Shown: positions 9,747 to 17,983 of the stretch, piece after piece
Numbering within the stretch: the first letter of the stretch is position 1
How the letters are laid out: every line of letters begins with the position of its first letter
Program-made: the position numbers and the translations under genes
Source of the DNA: Bacteroidota bacterium
Lineage (GTDB): Bacteria; Bacteroidota; Bacteroidia; Bacteroidales; Cfx3-03
Direction of reading: 5' to 3'
Length of the DNA: 64,000 nt
NCBI GenBank assembly: GCA_013390605.1
Contig: JACAUB010000001.1
Location: 1,721,905 to 1,785,904 of the forward strand
Notes under the pieces: model-generated
Told to the model about the DNA's origin: nothing
Database searches by the model: none
Seen by the model: only the letters and a program-made list of their open reading frames with translations

Positions 9747-11624
9747 TTATAACTTATTAATTGCTGCCTGATATTCTTCAAGTGTTCCGTCATTCATACA
9801 GATTTCAATAATCTGACGTCCTAATGGATGTAATTCTGGTACAAGGAATTGTGCAAGCTCTCTTTTGAAGAAATCTTTTAATATCTCAGCACCCTTTACA
9901 TATCCTTCAGGACCAACTTCAAGTTGTGTGTCAACATGCATTAAATAAGAAGGTAAGTTCATACCTGATATTTTAACATGTTCAGGAACATAACCTAGGA
10001 GCGGACAACGAGCAGGAATCAATTGATTTGGTTTGAATTTAGCGGAACCACGACGTGCAAAATATTCACGAGCAATCCATTCGGGCATAAATCCAACCTT
10101 ATAAGCACCTACGTGTTGATTAGGTACTAAAATATAACGCGTTGACTGTGTGCTTAGAATTTGTTCCAACAGTAAGTTCGCCTGAACAACCATTTTGCCG
10201 GTTGCAAAAGGCCAGAAAGAACCTACTCCTTCGCTTGTGAGTGCATTGCCACCAATGATGCTTGGGTTTGCATGTCCACGAGGGGCTACTAAACGCCATA
10301 ACCATGCTAATGCAGGAGGTAATACGTGAAGATAACCAATGATACCATAGTTTGGGGCATCATGTGTCGTAGGAGGAGTACGTACACCAAAACTACGCAG
10401 ATCAACTTCTATCGGTTCATTTATAACATCCTGGATGAAATGACGTGGTACAATTACACGAGGATTTGGACAAGGTACACCCGGTGAATCCATTGTGTGT
10501 TCCCAAAGCAGGCAAGTTGCATTCGGTTTGCCATCTAAGTTGAAGAAAACCAATGGTTCTGGAGGATGACAAGTCAATTTTTCCAGTTTAGGATCACAGC
10601 CATATTCTTTGACCTGATCTAACCGGAGGAACCAGCCATATTCAGCATCGGTAATAACTAACTTGTTTGATTGGGTTTGAACCTTTGGATGACATAAAGC
10701 CATATCGTCGGTAATAGGTTGGATCGCACAAGTATCAGCCAATGAAACCAAAAGCTTTTCACGCGATATTGTATTGATACCCAGACAAACTCTACCATCG
10801 GGCTCACGATGAACCTCTTCAATCATTTCGCTTTTACCTGAACCACTTGCACCTTCATGCATCAATACAAATTCGTTGTCATAAGGCGTAGTCAGTTTTA
10901 CACTGGCTCCATGAAGCGTAAGCCATCCCTGAATCTCTCCAATATGTAACAGAAATCCATAAACACCTTTTTTTGCAGAAGGACCAGGATATAAGTTGAA
11001 AGAGAATAGTTCGTGAACTTCTTCTGTACGGTTATGAACTACTACTTGACCACCATTAAAATGGGTGTGTCTGAATGTAGGAGCAAGGAATATAATGGCA
11101 ACAGGCTTAAATTTATCAGGGATTTGACTCTTAGGAATAAATCCCTGCAGGTCAGCTAATCCAGCAGCAAAGAATCCTGCATTCTCAGGTGCAATTAATA
11201 GCGCGGGAAATCCTAAATCGTGTCCACCTGCCATAAAAGGCACCAGAATAAGTGTTTCTTGTTGATTAAGCCAATTAAAGGTCTGTGAACGAAGATCTGT
11301 AAAGTCTTCTCCGTAGCGCTCAAAATATCGTGCTTTATCCGTATCGTTTTCGTCGGCAACCACAAGGCAATCTGGATCACGTCTACGCATATACATATCT
11401 GTGTAATTAACAGATACACCGTTTGTACATCTTGTAACGGTAGCTTCAACAACTTTCCCTTTGCCCTCAACATCGTAATCAACAACAAAAACGTCTTTAT
11501 CGGTACCACCCATAGAAAGTTCTTGCATCTCTTTCCGGGTCTCTGGAGCGATAAGGTTCTTATTTGCTAAAATGTTAAGCACATCAGACGTTAAGACAAG
11601 TTTGTCTTTCAAATCAGCCTTCAT
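9747..11624 (-). CDS. DUF4914-type protein with PEPCK/HPr-kinase-like P-loop
   Basis: A 625-residue soluble protein that I match by length and character to the Bacteroidota family DUF4914; the assignment is from memory. It has a P-loop GASGSGKSE at 258-266 preceded by a hydrophobic strand, the arrangement found in HPr kinase and PEP carboxykinase. Further possible nucleotide/metal residues are in ITDDMALCHPK near 310-325, and an Arg/His-rich segment FRHTHFNGG sits near 184-192. No signal peptide or membrane segments. It is monocistronic, divergent from an M23 peptidase gene. A kinase or carboxykinase-like activity is plausible, but the substrate is unknown. Confidence 0.8.
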   Translation of the reverse strand: MKADLKDKLVLTSDVLNILANKNLIAPETRKEMQELSMGGTDKDVFVVDYDVEGKGKVVEATVTRCTNGVSVNYTDMYMRRRDPDCLVVADENDTDKARYFERYGEDFTDLRSQTFNWLNQQETLILVPFMAGGHDLGFPALLIAPENAGFFAAGLADLQGFIPKSQIPDKFKPVAIIFLAPTFRHTHFNGGQVVVHNRTEEVHELFSFNLYPGPSAKKGVYGFLLHIGEIQGWLTLHGASVKLTTPYDNEFVLMHEGASGSGKSEMIEEVHREPDGRVCLGINTISREKLLVSLADTCAIQPITDDMALCHPKVQTQSNKLVITDAEYGWFLRLDQVKEYGCDPKLEKLTCHPPEPLVFFNLDGKPNATCLLWEHTMDSPGVPCPNPRVIVPRHFIQDVINEPIEVDLRSFGVRTPPTTHDAPNYGIIGYLHVLPPALAWLWRLVAPRGHANPSIIGGNALTSEGVGSFWPFATGKMVVQANLLLEQILSTQSTRYILVPNQHVGAYKVGFMPEWIAREYFARRGSAKFKPNQLIPARCPLLGYVPEHVKISGMNLPSYLMHVDTQLEVGPEGYVKGAEILKDFFKRELAQFLVPELHPLGRQIIEICMNDGTLEEYQAAINKL

Positions 11625-11926
11625 GTTTATATTTTTAAAAGGTTCTAAAACAGCATTTCATACAAATCAACCTGTGTAACTCTTCTCATTATTCAGGCTT
11701 TATAAAAAACTTACAAAAGAAGCAATAATTTGTGAATTAAACAAATACATTTACTTCTAATGTGTTAAGAATATAACAATCTGTTTTTTAAAGATCTTAA
11801 AATCAGTAATAAGCAAGTTTTTTGCTTTTTAACACACATATTAACAAATGGTTAAGTTAAGTTCTTTTTTTTGTAATTTTGACAGGCTGTTTCAGCTTAT
11901 TTCTTCTTCTTGTTTTTACTAATATA
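11625..11926. other. Divergent intergenic region
   Basis: 302 bp between the DUF4914-type gene (minus) and the M23 peptidase (plus). It is very AT-rich with T-runs. The only clear signal is the plus-strand promoter box at 11874-11881; no minus-strand promoter was identified. Confidence 0.7.
11874..11881 (+). promoter_or_regulatory. -7 promoter box of the M23 peptidase gene
   Basis: TAATTTTG matches the Bacteroidota -7 consensus TAnnTTTG. The predicted transcription start is about 11888, which rules out the in-frame TTG at 11879 as the start codon. Confidence 0.6.
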
Positions 11927-11932
11927 ATGATG

Positions 11933-13648
11933 ATGAATAGATTTTTTCTGGCTTGTATTTTTCTTCTGTTCAATAGCTTACCAATATTCTCCCAGGTTAT
12001 TTATCCAGATAATTATTTTCGGTTACCACTAGATATTCCAATGACACTTTCAGGTTCATTTGGAGAGCTCAGAGCTAATCATTTACACTCTGGTATAGAT
12101 ATTCGAACCAATCAACAAGAAGGATATCCTGTTTATGCGGTAGCTGATGGTTTTGTGTCGAGAATAAAGGTTCAGGGAGGCGGTTTTGGTTATGCTTTAT
12201 ACATTGATCACCCGAATGGATTTACATCGGTATATGGTCATCTACAGCATTATAATCATAAAATTGATGCATGGATTAAAGCAAAACAATATGAGCTTCA
12301 CGAATTTGAAGTTGATGTGTTTCCAAAGCGAGGAGAAATACCGGTTTCGAAAGGAGATCTCATTGCTGTATCAGGTAGTTCCGGACTGTCAGGTGGCCCA
12401 CACTTGCATTATGAAATCAGAAATACCCAAACTGAATATCCCATTAATCCACTTTTCTTTGGTTATAATATGGCCGATACAATTCCGCCAATTATTAAAA
12501 ATCTAAGAATTATGCCAGTAAAAGACAGGGGGCAGATTAATGGAAGTTCTGATGCCAAAGATTTTACGTTGAAGAATAAAAAGAATCAATATTATTTGGA
12601 AATGCTATCTCCTTTAGAGGTTTCAGGTGATATTGCTTTTGGAATAGAGACTGCTGATTTTCATAATGGAAATGAAATATCTACAGGAGCATATTCTATT
12701 GAATTTTACCTTGATTCACTTCGATATACTGCTATGCGTTTTGAGACATTTTCTTTTTTACAAAGCAGAGCAGTTAATAGCATTATCGATTATGCAGAAT
12801 TCATGAAATCAAATCGTAAAATTATTCGCTCTGTTGTCGATCCGAATAATCCCTTGAAAATATATGATGAAGCTAGAAATGGAGGTGTGTTTTCGTTTAA
12901 TGATAACAATATCCATCTGTTTCGATGTGTAGTAAAGGATTTTCATGGACATTATTCAGTGTTGTCTGTTTGGTTAAAAAGTAAGAAGGTTCCTTATGTA
13001 TGGGCAAAGGCAAATGAGTATGAAAAGATTTTTTATTGGAATAAAATTAATTACTTTGATACCAAGGATTTGAATATGGTTATTCCTAAAGGAGCATTAT
13101 ATGATACGCTCTTATTTAAATATTCAACTGAACCCGGAAATGATTTTCTATATTCAAATATTCATTGTCTACATGATATTTATACGCCAGTTCATGAATC
13201 ATATTCTTTAAGCATAAAAACAAAAAATGTAAATCCGGCACTTCAGAAGAAACTGGTTATGGTACGACTAAAAGAAGATGGTGATTTTATTTCGGAAGGT
13301 GGACGTTGGGCTAATGGATTTATGACTGCAAAGGTTAGAAGTTTTGGAAAGTTTGGGGTAGCTGCAGATACGATTCCTCCGGTAATAAAGCCTCTATTTG
13401 GTTTTAAGAAAAGAGTGCTTAGAGAAAAAGGGGTTCTGCAATTTAAAATAGGCGATAACCTTTCAGGTGTAAAAAGCTATAAGGGATTTATTAATAGTAA
13501 ATGGGTTTTATTTTCTTTTGATGCTAAGAGTTCTATTATCACGTATGAAATAGATGGGCATGTCAAAGCTGGTCTTAACTCATTGATCATTGAATTAGAA
13601 GATCAGGTGGGTAATAAAACTGATTTTAAAACAACTTTTACCTATTAA
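11933..13648 (+). CDS. Secreted M23 (LytM) family metallopeptidase
   Basis: Envelope peptidoglycan endopeptidase or LytM-type regulator. Three in-frame ATGs (11927, 11930, 11933) precede the signal peptide MNRFFLACIFLLFNSLPIFSQ; the last is chosen, and the first two differ by one or two Met only. The LytM zinc site is complete: HLHSGIDIR near residue 50 (His and Asp ligands) and GGPHLHYEIR near 160 (H-x-H). About 400 residues follow the catalytic domain; they look beta-rich and have no recognised domain. Because all zinc ligands are present it is likely an active endopeptidase. It is monocistronic. Confidence 0.88.
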   Translation: MNRFFLACIFLLFNSLPIFSQVIYPDNYFRLPLDIPMTLSGSFGELRANHLHSGIDIRTNQQEGYPVYAVADGFVSRIKVQGGGFGYALYIDHPNGFTSVYGHLQHYNHKIDAWIKAKQYELHEFEVDVFPKRGEIPVSKGDLIAVSGSSGLSGGPHLHYEIRNTQTEYPINPLFFGYNMADTIPPIIKNLRIMPVKDRGQINGSSDAKDFTLKNKKNQYYLEMLSPLEVSGDIAFGIETADFHNGNEISTGAYSIEFYLDSLRYTAMRFETFSFLQSRAVNSIIDYAEFMKSNRKIIRSVVDPNNPLKIYDEARNGGVFSFNDNNIHLFRCVVKDFHGHYSVLSVWLKSKKVPYVWAKANEYEKIFYWNKINYFDTKDLNMVIPKGALYDTLLFKYSTEPGNDFLYSNIHCLHDIYTPVHESYSLSIKTKNVNPALQKKLVMVRLKEDGDFISEGGRWANGFMTAKVRSFGKFGVAADTIPPVIKPLFGFKKRVLREKGVLQFKIGDNLSGVKSYKGFINSKWVLFSFDAKSSIITYEIDGHVKAGLNSLIIELEDQVGNKTDFKTTFTY

Positions 13649-13725
13649 TTATATAATTAATCTGGCTAAAACGTTATTTTAAGAATCTTTAAGGGAATAA
13701 TACCTTTTGAACGATGGCTAAGTTC

Positions 13726-13756
13726 TTGTACAATTGAACTTTTCAGGCTAACTTTG
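13726..13756 (+). promoter_or_regulatory. guaA promoter
   Basis: TTG at 13726-13728 and TAACTTTG at 13749-13756, spaced by 20 bp, match the Bacteroidota -33/-7 consensus. The predicted start of transcription falls within a few bases of the ATG at 13761. Confidence 0.7.
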
Positions 13757-13760
13757 CAGC

Positions 13761-15290
13761 ATGGAAGAAATGATATTAATTCTCGATTTTGGTTCCCAAT
13801 ATACTCAACTTATTGCACGTAGAGTTAGGGAGCTTAATGTGTATTGTGAGATTCACCCTTTCAATCACATTCCCGCAATTACTAGCAATATTAAAGGCGT
13901 AATCCTTTCAGGCAGCCCATATTCAGTTCGTGATTCTGAATCTCCTTTTCCTGATTTAAGTGAATTTCGTTCGAAGTTACCACTATTAGGTGTTTGTTAT
14001 GGTGCCCAGTTGATGGCTTTATATTCGGGGGGTGATGTAGAACCTTCTAATTCCAGAGAATACGGCAGAGCCAATTTGTCATATATCAATAATGAGAATG
14101 TTCTTTTAAAAGATATGAGTAATGGAAGTCAGGTTTGGATGTCGCATGGTGATACCATTCTGAATATTCCATCTGAATTTGAAATCATTGCAAGTACACA
14201 TGATGTTAAAGTAGCCGGATATCATATCAGAGGAGAACAAACATGGGGCATACAATTTCATCCAGAGGTATATCATTCAACTGAAGGCAAAACTTTACTT
14301 CATAATTTCGTAGTTAATATTTGTGGTTGTAATCAATCATGGACACCTGCTTCGTTTGTTGAAACGACCATTAAAGAGCTTCGTGAAAAAATAGGGAATG
14401 ACAAAGTCATTCTGGGTCTTTCAGGTGGAGTGGATTCCAGCGTTGCTGCAGTATTACTGCACAAGGCAATCGGTACTCAGTTATATTGTATTTTTGTTGA
14501 TAATGGATTGTTGCGAAAAGATGAATTTGAGAAAGTTTTGGATTCATACAAGCATATGGGATTGAATGTTAAGGGCGTTCGTGCAGGAAATCAGTTTCTT
14601 TCTGAGTTAGCCGGGATTTCAGAACCCGAAGCGAAACGTAAAGTGATAGGTAGAGTTTTTATTGAAGTATTTGATGCCGAGTCGCATAAGATAGAAGATG
14701 TTGTTTGGCTTGCACAAGGTACTATATATCCTGATGTCATTGAATCTGTTTCGGTGAAAGGACCATCGGCAACAATTAAAAGTCATCATAATGTAGGAGG
14801 ATTACCTGATTTTATGAAGCTGAAAATTGTAGAGCCTTTGAATAGTCTTTTTAAAGATGAAGTTCGTAGAGTTGGTCTCCAACTTGAAATTGATCCCGAA
14901 ATATTAAATAGACATCCTTTTCCGGGGCCAGGTTTAGGCATTCGTATTCTTGGTGATATTACTGCCGAAAAGGTTAGAATTCTTCAGGAAGCTGATGATG
15001 TTTTTATAGGATCTTTGAAATCTGCAGACTTATACAACAAAGTTTGGCAAGCAGGAGTTATGTTGTTGCCTGTTCAAAGTGTTGGTGTAATGGGTGATGA
15101 GCGTACGTATGAAAATGTTGTTGCATTAAGGGCCGTTAGCTCTACAGATGGGATGACGGCTGATTGGTCGCATCTTCCTTATGAGTTTCTGGCAAAAGTA
15201 TCTAATGATATCATTAATAAAGTTAAGGGTGTAAATCGCGTTGTTTACGATATTAGCTCAAAACCTCCTGCTACGATAGAGTGGGAATAA
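13761..15290 (+). CDS. guaA: GMP synthase (glutamine-hydrolysing)
   Basis: Converts XMP to GMP with ATP and glutamine. The N-terminal class I amidotransferase has its nucleophile at Cys79 in [10 protein letters not shown], and the His-Glu pair in FHPEVYHS near 171-173. The ATP pyrophosphatase P-loop SGGVDSS is near 220-226, and the dimerisation/XMP-binding C-terminus ends in the classical [10 protein letters not shown]. 509 residues is standard. The ATG at 13761 leaves almost no 5' UTR given the promoter at 13726-13756; an in-frame ATG at 13770 would shorten the protein by three residues. The next gene starts 12 bp after the stop. Confidence 0.98.
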   Translation: MEEMILILDFGSQYTQLIARRVRELNVYCEIHPFNHIPAITSNIKGVILSGSPYSVRDSESPFPDLSEFRSKLPLLGVCYGAQLMALYSGGDVEPSNSREYGRANLSYINNENVLLKDMSNGSQVWMSHGDTILNIPSEFEIIASTHDVKVAGYHIRGEQTWGIQFHPEVYHSTEGKTLLHNFVVNICGCNQSWTPASFVETTIKELREKIGNDKVILGLSGGVDSSVAAVLLHKAIGTQLYCIFVDNGLLRKDEFEKVLDSYKHMGLNVKGVRAGNQFLSELAGISEPEAKRKVIGRVFIEVFDAESHKIEDVVWLAQGTIYPDVIESVSVKGPSATIKSHHNVGGLPDFMKLKIVEPLNSLFKDEVRRVGLQLEIDPEILNRHPFPGPGLGIRILGDITAEKVRILQEADDVFIGSLKSADLYNKVWQAGVMLLPVQSVGVMGDERTYENVVALRAVSSTDGMTADWSHLPYEFLAKVSNDIINKVKGVNRVVYDISSKPPATIEWE

Positions 15291-15302
15291 AATCAGTTTG
15301 TT

Positions 15303-17267
15303 ATGCGCAATAAGATTCTGTTTGCATTGGTTCTTTGTTTTGGAGTAGCATTGTTTGCCCTTACTCCGGTTTATAGTCAGGATACTGTTTCAAATGAACG
15401 TTCTCAAATTGTTGAAACACTTCATGGGAAGCAATATTATATCCATTTTGTAAAAGATGGTCAGACGCTTTATGGAATTGCCAAAACTTATGGAACTACG
15501 TTAGATGATCTTATTGCGAACAATCCTGACTTGAAAACAGGAATTAAAACTGACATGATCTTAAAAATTCCTTATAAAGATCTGAATACGACCCAGGAGA
15601 AACAACAATCCACTTCTTTGAAGAAAAAAGACAAAGATAATGTTGTTTCTTCAGGCTCGCTTTCTAAAGATGCAAGCGAAGGAGATCAGATTTATCATAA
15701 AATCAAAAAAGGCGAAACCATATATGGAATAGCGAAAAGATATAATCTGGATCTGGAAGATCTTTTAAAAGCTAATCCCAGTATTACCTCTTTTGATGCA
15801 GGTAAAACATTAAAGATCCCAAACAAGAAATCAGAATCGGCTGTCCAGACTAAAGCGGTAGATAATCCCAAAACAGTGTTAACTGTTAAAGAGAATGAAG
15901 TAACTCCCCAAATACAGAAAAGTGCCACGAATACTGAAATACCGGTTAAATATCATAAAGTAAAAGCGAAAGAGACACTTTATGGAATTGCTAAAAGTTA
16001 TGGTGTTAGCATTGATGATTTGATGTTAATGAATCCAGTGGTAAGTAATGGCGTGAAAAAAGATATGGTGCTCATTATTCCACCACCAGCCTCAGAAAAG
16101 CCAAAGCCCGGAAGTCAAACATCCGTAATATCAGAAGCTCCTGTTTCTGTTGTTCCCAAAGAACCTGCTGTAAAGGAAAAGGTGAGTCAGTTTAAGGTTG
16201 CATTGTTAGTTCCATTCTATCTTGACGAAATGGATAGTATTCGTCTTGATCAACCGGATCCTAAGGCTTTTAATTTTGTACAGTTTTATGAATCAGCTTT
16301 ATTAGCTGTTAATCTTCTTAAGAAAGATGGCCTAAATGTAAAACTAAGTGTTTACGATGTTGATGGCGATGAACGCATTGAAAAAACCCGAAAGGTGTTG
16401 GCAAAAAGAGAAATGGCAAATATGGATTTAATTATAGGTCCATTTTATGCTAAAGGATTTGAAGTCGCCTCAAAATATGCCGGAGAACATAAAATACCTA
16501 TCGTAAATCCCCTCTCAAAAAGAAATGAGATATTAGTTGGGAAACCATGGGTTTTTAAAGTACAACCTTCATTAACCGGACAGATGTTTGAGGTTGCTGC
16601 TTTTGTGAAAAATCATTTTCATGATGCAAACATAGTTCTTGTTCGTACGAACAGAGTGAAATTTGCAGCGGAGGCTGATGTTTTAAAGGCTCAAATTCAA
16701 TCTTCTTTAAATCAACAAAATAAATTAAACCTTTTTAAGGAGGTGTTTTTTGCATCCGAAGGCATAAGTGGTTTAAAGTTGAAGCTTTCTACTTCAAAAC
16801 CCAATGTTTTGATTGTATTGTCAGATGAAGAGGCTATCGTTTCAGATATGCTGGGTAAGATAGATGAAATAAGCGGGCAATATGATTTTACTGTTTTAGG
16901 AATGGGGGCATGGGAACAATATAAATTAGATGTTAAAGTGATGTCTAATATTAAGCTACATCTTTATTCAAATAAATTAGTAGACTTTTCAGAAGAACAG
17001 ATTAAAAATTTCACTTCTGATTTTCAAAATGAATACAATACTGTACCGGATGTAAAGAAGTATGGTTTTGATGGTTTTGATGTAACCTATTTCTTCCTCT
17101 CTTCTTTAATGAAGTATGGACTTTATTTCGAAAAGCAATTTTCGCAATACGAGTACAAAGGGTTGCAAAATAGTTTTCATTTTAGAAAAACACCAACCGG
17201 AGGTTATGAAAACACGGGTGTTAATTTCTATAAATATGAGAATTATAACTTAAGAAGAGTACTATAA
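15303..17267 (+). CDS. Secreted LysM-repeat protein with periplasmic-binding-like domain
   Basis: Exported envelope protein: signal peptide residues 1-26 (ending PVYSQ), then three LysM modules at about 45-90, 130-173 and 217-262, each with the G-x-T-x-YGIAK-x-Y core. These bind peptidoglycan glycan chains. A Ser/Lys/Pro-rich linker leads to a type 1 periplasmic-binding-protein fold (about 298-654, starting KVALLVPFYLDEMD), similar to LpoA or LivJ-like ligand domains. The combination suggests a peptidoglycan-anchored regulator or sensor, but no ligand can be named. Lying 12 bp after guaA, it is likely cotranscribed with it. Confidence 0.88.
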   Translation: MRNKILFALVLCFGVALFALTPVYSQDTVSNERSQIVETLHGKQYYIHFVKDGQTLYGIAKTYGTTLDDLIANNPDLKTGIKTDMILKIPYKDLNTTQEKQQSTSLKKKDKDNVVSSGSLSKDASEGDQIYHKIKKGETIYGIAKRYNLDLEDLLKANPSITSFDAGKTLKIPNKKSESAVQTKAVDNPKTVLTVKENEVTPQIQKSATNTEIPVKYHKVKAKETLYGIAKSYGVSIDDLMLMNPVVSNGVKKDMVLIIPPPASEKPKPGSQTSVISEAPVSVVPKEPAVKEKVSQFKVALLVPFYLDEMDSIRLDQPDPKAFNFVQFYESALLAVNLLKKDGLNVKLSVYDVDGDERIEKTRKVLAKREMANMDLIIGPFYAKGFEVASKYAGEHKIPIVNPLSKRNEILVGKPWVFKVQPSLTGQMFEVAAFVKNHFHDANIVLVRTNRVKFAAEADVLKAQIQSSLNQQNKLNLFKEVFFASEGISGLKLKLSTSKPNVLIVLSDEEAIVSDMLGKIDEISGQYDFTVLGMGAWEQYKLDVKVMSNIKLHLYSNKLVDFSEEQIKNFTSDFQNEYNTVPDVKKYGFDGFDVTYFFLSSLMKYGLYFEKQFSQYEYKGLQNSFHFRKTPTGGYENTGVNFYKYENYNLRRVL

Positions 17268-17297
17268 AGAGATTATGATTCTTTGATGTTTTGGTTT

Positions 17298-17759
17298 TTA
17301 ATAACCACTTCTATCCATCTCGCGCTTTAGGTCTTTCGTTTTTAGCGTTTCACGTTTATCATAGAGCTTTTTACCTTTAGCTACTGCTATAACGATCTTT
17401 GCCAGTCCTTTATCATTCACAAAGAGTTTAACAGGGATGATGGTTAATCCTTTCTCTTTCGTTTTAGTAAATATCTTTCGGAGTTCTTTGCGGTTCAGTA
17501 ATAACTTTCTATCACGTTTAGGTTCGTGATTGGCATAGGTTCCGTATTTGTATTCTGCAATATGCATGTTTCTAATAAACAACTCGTCTTTAACAAAAGC
17601 ACAATAAGCCTCGGCAAGACTCACTTTACTTTCGCGTACCGATTTAATTTCGGTTCCTGTTAATACAATACCGGCTACATACTCTTCGAGCAGAAAGTAT
17701 TCGAAGGAGGCAACTTTATTCTTAATGTTTATATTTTGTGCCTTTTTATTGTCGCTCAT
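17298..17759 (-). CDS. smpB: tmRNA-binding protein SmpB
   Basis: Binds tmRNA and brings it to stalled ribosomes for trans-translation. The 153 residues contain the OB-fold core with the [16 protein letters not shown] segment (27-42), AYCAFVKD, and the C-terminal basic tail with the [10 protein letters not shown] motif (128-137) that occupies the mRNA channel. A TAACTTTG -7 box on the minus strand (17777-17784) lies just upstream. The gene is isolated between a LysM protein (convergent) and the intergenic repeat region that follows the TonB receptor. Confidence 0.98.
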   Translation of the reverse strand: MSDNKKAQNINIKNKVASFEYFLLEEYVAGIVLTGTEIKSVRESKVSLAEAYCAFVKDELFIRNMHIAEYKYGTYANHEPKRDRKLLLNRKELRKIFTKTKEKGLTIIPVKLFVNDKGLAKIVIAVAKGKKLYDKRETLKTKDLKREMDRSGY

Positions 17760-17814
17760 TTTAGTTAATTAGAGTGCAAAGTTAACCTGAATATGTTAAA
17801 TCTCAAAGGATAAA

Positions 17815-17983
17815 ATAGGGTATAGGCAATAGGGAATAGAAAGTGCTGGAAACTTTCTGGAGATATTCGGTATAAAAAATAGGCAATATAGAATAGGAAA
17901 ACGTGGAATAGCGAGGTCTATAAAAGCAAAAGACAATAGAAAGAATCCTCAACTCCCTCTATTGCCTTCTACCTATTGCCTAC
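17815..17983. repeat. Intergenic repeat of TAGGCAATAG-type units
   Basis: The 224-bp space between smpB and the TonB receptor contains two near copies of ATAGGCAATA...GAATAG (17822-17838 and 17880-17897) and inverted copies CTATTGCC at 17959-17966 and CCTATTGCCTA at 17972-17982. TAGGCAATAGG (17823-17833) and CCTATTGCCTA form a perfect 11-bp inverted repeat. Looks like a degenerate dispersed intergenic repeat; no coding capacity. Confidence 0.55.
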
